Part shown: piece after piece, positions 1 through 5,155 of the stretch
Numbering within the stretch: position 1 is the stretch's first letter
Layout of the letters: each line of letters opens with the position of its first letter
NCBI GenBank assembly: GCA_025457785.1
Contig: JALOTS010000187.1
Coordinates: 1-5,155, forward strand
DNA from: Pontiellaceae bacterium
GTDB lineage: Bacteria; Verrucomicrobiota; Kiritimatiellia; Kiritimatiellales; Tichowtungiaceae
Length of the DNA: 5,155 nt
Reading direction: 5' to 3'
Notes under the pieces: generated by a model
The model's input: only the letters and a program-made list of their open reading frames with translations
Told to the model about the DNA's origin: nothing
Databases searched by the model: none
Position numbers and translations under genes: made by a program

Positions 1-1923
1 CTTGGGTTAATGGTCGGATTCGCTCTGTTTTCCAGACTCTGGATGTTAGGCGCGGCGGGCTTCAGAACCGACGAGGTGGACTTTTACCGGTTTGCCTGGA
101 TTGATAAGCAAATTGTGGCGTTTTGGAAAAATCCGCCCTGGCTGGATCAGATTCCGCTCAACAGAACCTTGAGCCTGCTGATGGTGAAGATCGGGCTGCC
201 CGCCACGCCGTTTGTCACGCGTCTGCCGTTTGCGCTGATCGGACTGCTGGCCCTTTTTGTGGTCTGGCGGTTTGCCCGCCGCCGCTTCGGCTCCGGCGCG
301 GCGCTGTTTGTTCTGGTGCTGGCGCTGTTTAATCCGTACGCGCTGTATCACGCACGGGCGGCCTATCATTATTCCGGCGCGATCTGTTTTTCAGCCGCAG
401 TGTTCGCCGTGTTTTGGAGCCTTAAAGAACGGCTGCAGAAAAAAGAGCATCCGGGCCGCAAGCTGTGGATTTTATGGTTTGCAACTGCCGCGCTGGCCTG
501 CCACATGCATATGTCTGTCTGGATCGTGACCGGACTGCAGGCCCTGCTGCTGTTGTTCTTCGGGCTGCGTGCGTTTGCAAAGAACAAAGAAGACCGGTGC
601 AGATTTCTCATCCCCTTTTTGACAGGATGTGTCCTGCTGGGGCTGGTCATGAGCCGCTGGATTTACCGGGCCGTGCTCGCGGTGATTGCACAAACAACGG
701 TGGGCAACTACCTGGTCGGACGCGAGGCCGGAAAAGAATTTCTTCGGCTGCTGCCCGCCTATTTTGCCGGGGAAAATATCGCCGCCCTTATTCTGCTGCT
801 GATTTTCGCCGTGCTGACGATCCGGGCTCTGTTTGGCGGTTCGGGTTCTGCCCGCCGGCTCCGTTCGCTGGCCTGGATTTGCGTTCTTCATTTTACGGTG
901 GTTATGCTTTATGTGGCGGCGGTGGGACGCGGCACAGCAAAAATCACCTATTTTTCAGGGATTTGGGCTCAGTTTATTCTATTGATGGGTGCGGGAGCTT
1001 ACCGCGGAGCATGGGCGCTTTTCCGCAAAAACCGGGTTTCGCGTCTCATTTTGCGAACATTGCTTGCCGGCGGATATGTTTTTCTTGCCGCCGTGCCCGA
1101 CTGGGCGATTATCCATCTCGACGGCAAGCCGACCCCGTATTATAAAATCAACGATTGGGTACAGAAAAACCTCCCGAAGGGAACCCCGATCCTGACGGAT
1201 CGATGGCTGGAGCCATGGAATGAGCTGAAAATGCATCTGCCAAGCAGAACCAATCTCATTTTTTACGCCTTTACCGTGCCGGATGAACCGCTTGAAACCT
1301 ATAAGCAGAACAACTGGAGAACCACGGCGGAGCAGTTCTTTGAAAAATTTCCGGAGTCGGCTTTTCTGGAACTGCAGCGCGGAAAATATGAAAAAGAGCT
1401 TGGAAAATGGACGTTTCCGCAAACCTACTTTGCCCGCTCTGCAACGGTTACAAACGAACCCGCGCTCGTGCTGCACCGCTGGAAAGTTCTTGATTTCGCC
1501 GATGCCCATACGAACCGGGTGATCACCCGGATTTATTACAATACGCACGAAGACCTGATTGCGAAGGCCCGCCGGGAAGGGCGCGATGTCCTCCGGCTCT
1601 ATGGGGCAGGCTGGGGCTATATGAAACCCGGCTTCGAGCAGAAAGATTATACAGATTACCGCATCTTCAGGCAGGCCGCCTCAACAGATCTCTATAACTT
1701 TAAACCGTCTGTTCTTGATGGAGTTCTGGAGGTTTCAGCGGCGGCGGAAAAATCCAAAGTCGTTTCCGTGAACGGTGAATCCTTCAAGGTTCCACCCGGA
1801 GAAATTTTAACCGTGACGATTCCGCTGGCGCTTCAGCCCGGCAAAAACACCATTTCATTCACCAGTCCGTCCGACGATCGGCTTTTCGTCCTTGATATTC
1901 TTTGGAAAACCAGACAGCCCTGA
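1..1923 (+). CDS. GT-C membrane glycosyltransferase, copy 1 (5' partial)
   Basis: Probable GT39/PMT_2-type glycosyltransferase that would transfer a sugar from a polyprenyl-phosphate donor outside the cytoplasmic membrane. The frame is open to base 1: Leu-Gly-Leu precedes the Met at base 10 and aligns with residues 18-20 of copy 2, so about 17 N-terminal codons lie outside the window and that Met is not the start. Counting from it: hydrophobic segment 2-16, then the FRTDE motif with D21-E22, the acidic pair usual in the first external loop of GT-C enzymes. DQIPLNRTL (46-54) sits where relatives have an HPPL-type motif, followed by FVTRLPFALIGLL and a YHARAAYHYS stretch like the YSQEARxY motif of the family. 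Roughly ten hydrophobic segments end near 368; residues 370-637 are soluble and probably extracytoplasmic. The protein ends DILWKTRQP, then TGA. Family is confident; substrate is unknown. Confidence 0.85.
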   Translation, partial: LGLMVGFALFSRLWMLGAAGFRTDEVDFYRFAWIDKQIVAFWKNPPWLDQIPLNRTLSLLMVKIGLPATPFVTRLPFALIGLLALFVVWRFARRRFGSGAALFVLVLALFNPYALYHARAAYHYSGAICFSAAVFAVFWSLKERLQKKEHPGRKLWILWFATAALACHMHMSVWIVTGLQALLLLFFGLRAFAKNKEDRCRFLIPFLTGCVLLGLVMSRWIYRAVLAVIAQTTVGNYLVGREAGKEFLRLLPAYFAGENIAALILLLIFAVLTIRALFGGSGSARRLRSLAWICVLHFTVVMLYVAAVGRGTAKITYFSGIWAQFILLMGAGAYRGAWALFRKNRVSRLILRTLLAGGYVFLAAVPDWAIIHLDGKPTPYYKINDWVQKNLPKGTPILTDRWLEPWNELKMHLPSRTNLIFYAFTVPDEPLETYKQNNWRTTAEQFFEKFPESAFLELQRGKYEKELGKWTFPQTYFARSATVTNEPALVLHRWKVLDFADAHTNRVITRIYYNTHEDLIAKARREGRDVLRLYGAGWGYMKPGFEQKDYTDYRIFRQAASTDLYNFKPSVLDGVLEVSAAAEKSKVVSVNGESFKVPPGEILTVTIPLALQPGKNTISFTSPSDDRLFVLDILWKTRQP

Positions 1924-2060
1924 TCTTTTCGGGCGGAGGAATTTCATCGACCAACATCTTGAACTCGACAGGGCACGGGGTTAAGGTTGATCTGTGCCGG
2001 GCGGTATGGGAGCCTCTGGTTTATGGACAAACGTGATGAAGAGCGCGGCAAAACGAACGA
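1924..2060. other. Spacer between the two glycosyltransferase genes
   Basis: This 137-base gap holds no convincing terminator: the best inverted repeat is GGCAC (1972-1976) with GTGCC (1994-1998), a 5-bp core extended only by G-T pairs and with no T-run after it. No good sigma-70 promoter pair is visible; TTGAAC at 1959 has no matching -10. A GGGAG at 2008-2012 lies 10 bases before an ATG at 2023 that opens a 17-codon frame ending at 2076, overlapping the start of copy 2. The lack of a terminator makes read-through from copy 1 into copy 2 plausible. Confidence 0.5.
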
Positions 2061-4028
2061 ATGGAGATGTTTTTGAAAAAGAATCCTGAAACGAAATATA
2101 TCACCGGTTTTCTTTGTCTGATGGCGGTGCTCGCCCTGTTTTCCAGACTCTGGATGTTAGGCGCGGCGGCCTTCCGGGCTGATGAAACGGGTTTTCACAA
2201 GTATGTTTTGCAGAATATCGATATTGTGGAGTATTGGAAGACTCCGCCCTGGCTGGATCAGATTCCGCTTAACAGAACATTAAGTGTTCTGATGGTGAAG
2301 CTCGGACTGCCTCCCGCCCCGTTCGTGACGCGCCTGCCCTTTGCTTTATTCGGCCTTCTGACCCTTTTCCTTGTCTGGCGGTTTGCCTGCCGCCGGTTCG
2401 GCTCCGGTGCGGCGCTGTTTGTTCTGGCGCTGGCCCTTTTTAATCCTTATGCATTGTATCATGCGAGAGAGGCCTATCATTATTCCGGATCCATTTGTTT
2501 TTCGATGGCGCTGTTCAGCGTGTTCTGGGAAATCAGGGAGCGGCTGCGGAAAAGCGAACGAATCGGACGCAAGCTGTGGACGCTGTGGTTTGCCGCCGCC
2601 GCGCTGGCCTGCCACATGCATATGTCCGTCTGGATCGTGACGGGCTTGCAGGCCCTGCTGTTCCTGATTTTCGGGCTGCGCGCGGCTGGAAAGAACAAAG
2701 AAAAACGGCGTGAATTTCTTCTTCCGTTTTTGACAGGCTGCATTTTGCTGGGATTGGTTATGAGCCGCTGGATTTATCGGGCGGTACAGGCGGTGATTAC
2801 ACAGGCGACCGAGGGCGACTACCTCGTCGGCGCTGATGCCCGAACCGAATTTTTCCGGCTTCTGCCCGCCTATTTTGCCGGAGAGAACATCGCGGCGGTC
2901 ATTCTGCTGCTGATCTTCGCCGCGCTGACAATCCGGGCTCTGTTTGGCGGGTCAGGCCGCACCCGGCGGCTCCGTTCACTGGCCTGGATCTGTGCGCTTC
3001 ATTTCGTTGCAATTATGCTTTATGTGGCGGTGGTTGGACGCGGCGTTGCAAAAATAACTTATTTTTCAGGGGTTTGGGCCCAGTTTATTCTTTTGACGGG
3101 CGCGGGGGCGTATTGCGGCGCACGGGCGCTTTTCCGCAAAAGCCGGGGTTTATGTGCTGTTCTGCAGATTCTGCTTGCCAGCGGATATATTCTTCTCACC
3201 GCCGTGCCGGACTGGGCGATTATCCGTCTCGAAGGCAAGCCGACCCCGTATTATAAAATCAACGACTGGGTACAGAAAAACCTCCCGTTGGGAACTCCGA
3301 TTTTGACGGACCGCTGGTGGGAGCCGTGGAATGAGCTGCTGATTCATCATTCCGGAGGATTTTCATACACCTATACCGTGCCGGATGAGCCGCTGGAAAC
3401 CTGCCGGCAGAACAACTGGAGGGGAACGGCGGAGCAGTTCTTTCGAAAATATCCGTTGGCGGCTTTTCTGGAACTGCAGCGCGGAAAATATGAACAGGAG
3501 TTCGGAAAATGGGGCTTCCCGGAGTTCTATTTTGCCCGTTCCGCAACAATTACAAACGAACCCGCGCTGGTTTTGCACCGCTGGAAGGTGCTTGATTTTG
3601 TTGATGCTTATACAAACCGGGTAATAACGCGGATTTACTATAATACCCGTGAAGACCTGCTTGCGCTGGCCCGCAGAGACGGATGTGAAGTACTCCGTTT
3701 CTACGGTCCGGGCTGGGGCTATATCAAACCCGGTTATGAACAGGACGATCCAGAGGATTACCGCATCCTCCGGAAAAACGCCTCGATCGAGCTTTATAAT
3801 TTTAAAGAGACACCACTCTCCGGAACACTGCGGATTTTAGCGGCGCCGGAATCTCTTAAAATCGTTACGATAAATGAACAGATAACTCAGGAATTTCTGC
3901 CTGGAAACGTCTGGAGTCTGGATGTCCCGATGGTTCTGGATCCCGGCAAAAACATCATTCCGTTCTCCAGCCCCTCTTCAGAACCGCTCTATGTTCAGGA
4001 TATCCTTTGGAAGACGGGGGAGTTTTAA
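2061..4028 (+). CDS. GT-C membrane glycosyltransferase, copy 2 (complete)
   Basis: Complete 655-residue paralog of the preceding gene, probably a GT39/PMT_2-type enzyme using a lipid-linked sugar donor on the outer face of the cytoplasmic membrane. A short basic N-terminus precedes TM1 (about 13-33); FRADE follows with D41-E42 as likely catalytic acidic residues of the first external loop. DQIPLNRTL is at 66-74, FVTRLPFALFGLL at 88-100, YHAREAYHYS at 133-142, and a CHMHMSVW helix at 184-191. Further hydrophobic segments lie near 95-108, 116-131, 144-157, 172-205, 219-234, 277-291, 307-326, 333-352 and 365-388. The soluble part, 390-655, ends in a beta-rich-looking stretch with DPGKNIIPF. An in-frame TGA at 2037 and no GTG or TTG after it leave ATG 2061 or ATG 2067 as start; neither has a good Shine-Dalgarno, so the exact start is uncertain. 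Substrate cannot be told from sequence. Confidence 0.87.
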   Translation: MEMFLKKNPETKYITGFLCLMAVLALFSRLWMLGAAAFRADETGFHKYVLQNIDIVEYWKTPPWLDQIPLNRTLSVLMVKLGLPPAPFVTRLPFALFGLLTLFLVWRFACRRFGSGAALFVLALALFNPYALYHAREAYHYSGSICFSMALFSVFWEIRERLRKSERIGRKLWTLWFAAAALACHMHMSVWIVTGLQALLFLIFGLRAAGKNKEKRREFLLPFLTGCILLGLVMSRWIYRAVQAVITQATEGDYLVGADARTEFFRLLPAYFAGENIAAVILLLIFAALTIRALFGGSGRTRRLRSLAWICALHFVAIMLYVAVVGRGVAKITYFSGVWAQFILLTGAGAYCGARALFRKSRGLCAVLQILLASGYILLTAVPDWAIIRLEGKPTPYYKINDWVQKNLPLGTPILTDRWWEPWNELLIHHSGGFSYTYTVPDEPLETCRQNNWRGTAEQFFRKYPLAAFLELQRGKYEQEFGKWGFPEFYFARSATITNEPALVLHRWKVLDFVDAYTNRVITRIYYNTREDLLALARRDGCEVLRFYGPGWGYIKPGYEQDDPEDYRILRKNASIELYNFKETPLSGTLRILAAPESLKIVTINEQITQEFLPGNVWSLDVPMVLDPGKNIIPFSSPSSEPLYVQDILWKTGEF

Positions 4029-4062
4029 CGGGGGTTCCAACCGCTGGAGACAGTTCGCACTC

Positions 4063-4959
4063 ATGAATCCATACAGTCAATCGATTATTCCGTCTTATGT
4101 GACGCCTCCTCCGGGAGGCGGCTTTATGACCCTGTATGAGTTTTTTCTGTTTCGTTTTCCTCGCATTCCGGAATCGGTTTGGCGTGAACGGTTTGAACTC
4201 CATAAGGTGCATTTCGATGACGGCGGACCGATCCGTTTGGATACGCCGTATCAGGCGAACCGCCGGGTCTGTTATTACCGGGAGATTCTTAACGAAAAAA
4301 CAATTCCCTTCGCGGAAGAGGTTCTTTTTGAGAATGATGATTTTTTAGTGGCGGATAAGCCCCATTTTCTGCCGGTTCATCCTGTGGGAAACTATGTAAA
4401 CGAAACCCTGATCACGCGTCTGCGCACGAAATACGGGCACAAAGAGCTGGGTAACGCCCACCGGATCGACCGCTTGACGGCAGGCCTGGTGCTCTGTGTA
4501 AAAACTCATGCGAAGCGCGGTTTGTACCAGCGGATGTTTAAGGAGGGATCGGTAAAAAAAAGTTACCTCGCGGCGGGAAAGCTTCCGGCGGAGACCGGCC
4601 GTACCCGGTGGCACATTCAGGCGCGAATGGAACCCGGCGAGGATTCTTTTCGCATGAAGACGGTTCCGGGCGGACCGGTGAATTCGGAGAGTTTCATTGA
4701 GCTGATCGACCGCCGGAACGGAGTGGGGCTGTTTCATCTGCGGCCGGTAACGGGCAGAAAACATCAACTGCGGGTTCATTTATGTGCGATCGGATCAAGC
4801 GTTTTGAACGACCCGTTGTATCCGGATTATTCTGATCCGGAGTTTGAGGATAATTATCAGCGGCCGATGAAGCTGCTGGCACACCGCCTTGAATTTACAG
4901 ATCCGGTTACCGGGAAACCAATGGAGTTCAAGAGCAATTTGGAACAGGGATTCCGCTGA
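4063..4959 (+). CDS. RluA-family RNA pseudouridine synthase
   Basis: Predicted cytoplasmic 298-residue enzyme that isomerises uridine to pseudouridine in rRNA or tRNA. HRIDRLTAGL at 133-142 is the family's catalytic motif, with D136 as the nucleophile. KSYLA at 166-170 carries the conserved Tyr (Y168), and TGRKHQLRVHL at 230-240 is the third conserved motif, with R237 the likely partner of the catalytic Asp; NDPLYP follows at 249-254. The N-terminal 20-75 region (TLYEFFLFRFPRIPESVWRE) resembles an S4-like RNA-binding part, and VADKPHFLPVHPVG at 96-109 is typical of the RluA-like subgroup with this N-terminus. ATG 4063 is preferred because the PSYVTPPPGG stretch before the next Met resembles the subgroup's usual N-terminus; TGGAGA at 4045-4050 is a distant ribosome site. 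ATG 4126 is the alternative. It starts 34 bases after the glycosyltransferase stop, suggesting one transcript. The modified position is not predictable. Confidence 0.93.
   Translation: MNPYSQSIIPSYVTPPPGGGFMTLYEFFLFRFPRIPESVWRERFELHKVHFDDGGPIRLDTPYQANRRVCYYREILNEKTIPFAEEVLFENDDFLVADKPHFLPVHPVGNYVNETLITRLRTKYGHKELGNAHRIDRLTAGLVLCVKTHAKRGLYQRMFKEGSVKKSYLAAGKLPAETGRTRWHIQARMEPGEDSFRMKTVPGGPVNSESFIELIDRRNGVGLFHLRPVTGRKHQLRVHLCAIGSSVLNDPLYPDYSDPEFEDNYQRPMKLLAHRLEFTDPVTGKPMEFKSNLEQGFR
4103..4120 (+). promoter_or_regulatory. GC-rich hairpin enclosing an internal Shine-Dalgarno-like site
   Basis: CGCCTCC (4103-4109) pairs perfectly with GGAGGCG (4114-4120) around a TCCG tetraloop. The 3' arm contains most of GGGAGG (4113-4118), which sits 7 bases before the in-frame ATG at 4126, an ideal ribosome-binding distance. 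If the hairpin forms in mRNA it would mask that site. It lies in codons for a Pro-Pro-Pro-Gly-Gly-Gly run, so amino acid composition alone may explain it; no T-run follows, so it is not a terminator. Confidence 0.35.
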
Positions 4960-4975
4960 GAATGACGTTTGAACA

Positions 4976-5021
4976 GGAACGGCTGGATTCTTCTTCCGGG
5001 AACGGCTGGATTCTTCTTCCG
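4976..5021 (+). repeat. Exact 23-base direct tandem repeat, two copies
   Basis: Bases 4976-4998 and 4999-5021 are identical, each starting GGAACGGCTGG and ending TTCTTCTTCCG. A degenerate partial third copy (13 of 15 matching 4987-5001) lies at 5046-5060. The repeat is noncoding, just after the pseudouridine synthase stop, and its second unit supplies the 5' arm of the terminator hairpin. Slippage duplication is the simplest origin. Confidence 0.9.
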
Positions 5022-5055
5022 AAGAATCCATGCCGTTCTTTGATGTTTCTTCTTC
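5000..5055 (+). terminator. Intrinsic terminator after the pseudouridine synthase gene
   Basis: Bases 5000-5016 pair with 5021-5038 to give a 17-bp stem with a single bulged T at 5031 and a TTCC loop (5017-5020). The inner nine pairs, GGATTCTTC with GAAGAATCC, are perfect, and the base of the stem is GAACGGC with GCCGTTC. A T-rich but interrupted tail (TTTGATGTTTCTTCTTC) follows at 5039-5055. It starts 40 bases after the stop codon. The sequence on the other side of the stem gives no T-run for the opposite strand, so it should act rightward only. The broken T-tract makes efficiency uncertain. Confidence 0.7.
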
Positions 5056-5080
5056 CCGGACTTCTGTGTAACGTCCTTCC

Positions 5081-5155
5081 ATGTTTTTCGATACGCATGT
5101 TCATTTTGACGGTTTTGTGAAAGAGAATTCGCTGACGGCGGTGCTGAACCGCGCG
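5081..5155 (+). CDS. TatD-family metal-dependent hydrolase (3' partial)
   Basis: Only the first 25 codons are present. They read MFFDTHVHFDG and then a helix-like stretch ending LTAVLNRA, matching the start of TatD-type deoxyribonucleases: a short beta strand, the His-x-His metal-binding pair (H6 and H8) and a first helix of the 'LxxVLxRA' type. TatD proteins are cytoplasmic metal-dependent nucleases of the amidohydrolase-like TIM-barrel group. An in-frame TAA at 5069 and no other start codon after it fix ATG 5081 as the start, but no Shine-Dalgarno is visible before it. The gene starts about 42 bases after the terminator stem, so either its promoter lies in or near the terminator or it depends on read-through. 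Another member of the same amidohydrolase-like fold cannot be excluded from so few residues. Confidence 0.8.
   Translation, partial: MFFDTHVHFDGFVKENSLTAVLNRA

Larger units (their letters stand above)
1..4028 (+). repeat. Tandem duplication of a glycosyltransferase gene
   Basis: The two genes are head-to-tail copies. Residues 1-400 of copy 1 (from its Met at base 10) align without gaps to 21-420 of copy 2, with about 309 identities by hand count. Strong similarity continues to about residue 565/582, with one 3-residue length difference near KMHLPSRTN against LIHHSG; the last 70 residues are much more diverged. Nucleotide identity is patchy: 25-58 equals 2136-2169 exactly (34 bases), and 1123-1176 matches 3234-3287 at 53 of 54, while the bases after the Asp-Glu codons differ widely. 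The 137-base spacer is not visibly repeated after copy 2. Confidence 0.9.

Noticed and set aside
979..1548. 189-residue frame on the minus strand within glycosyltransferase copy 1
   Set aside because: It lies antisense to a strongly supported coding region, with shorter antisense frames over the paralog, as expected from codon bias in GC-rich genes.
1959..1987. TTGAAC followed by TTAAGG as a promoter for glycosyltransferase copy 2
   Set aside because: Too few matches to the sigma-70 consensus at both boxes to support a call.
1972..1998. Inverted repeat GGCAC/GTGCC as a terminator after glycosyltransferase copy 1
   Set aside because: Only five Watson-Crick pairs in a row, a long loop and no T-run.
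1896..2033. Open frame across the spacer reading LIFSGGGISSTNILNSTG and on to a TGA at 2031-2033
   Set aside because: It has no start codon with a ribosome site and matches no family I know; about 45 codons without a stop is unremarkable.
3922..4062. Upstream extension of the pseudouridine synthase frame to an ATG at 3922
   Set aside because: It overlaps the last 107 bases of the glycosyltransferase in another frame, the extra 47 residues do not look like the family, and ATG 4063 gives the normal length.
4795..5082. 95-residue frame on the minus strand
   Set aside because: It is antisense to the pseudouridine synthase and the terminator, and its Ser/Glu/Arg-rich start is simply the reverse translation of the TTC repeats.
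4962..5120. 52-codon frame starting at ATG 4962, just after the pseudouridine synthase stop
   Set aside because: It runs through the tandem repeat and terminator hairpin and overlaps the well-supported TatD-like start in another frame; composition is not gene-like.

Overview
The window looks like an ordinary bacterial chromosome segment with all genes on the + strand: two tandem paralogous membrane glycosyltransferases of the GT-C superfamily (the first cut by the left edge), an RluA-type pseudouridine synthase, and the first 25 codons of a TatD-type metal-dependent hydrolase (cut by the right edge). Moderate to high G+C and an apparently extracytoplasmic C-terminal domain on both membrane proteins suggest a Gram-negative or PVC-like bacterium, possibly Kiritimatiellota-like. 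That is a weak impression; nothing here fixes the taxon.

Layout. 1-1923 and 2061-4028 encode two polytopic proteins that align without a gap for about 400 residues (about 77% identical by hand count) and then share a C-terminal soluble domain. They are separated by a 137-base spacer with no convincing terminator or promoter. The rluA-like gene starts 34 bases after the second glycosyltransferase and is followed by an exact 23-base tandem repeat that runs into a 17-bp hairpin with a T-rich tail, a good intrinsic terminator candidate. The tatD-like gene begins about 42 bases beyond that hairpin.

How it fits together. The paralogs probably move sugars from lipid-linked donors to acceptors on the outer face of the cytoplasmic membrane (inference from family). 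The sharpest difference between them in the membrane part lies directly after the conserved Asp-Glu of the first external loop, so they may differ in donor or acceptor. The pseudouridine synthase and TatD-like genes are housekeeping types; I see no functional link to the glycosyltransferases beyond probable co-transcription of the second one with rluA. I found no CRISPR array, tRNA or rRNA gene, insertion sequence, phage gene or defence system. The best candidates for a second look are the recently diverged glycosyltransferase pair, its C-terminal domain, and the terminator whose 5' arm is duplicated.
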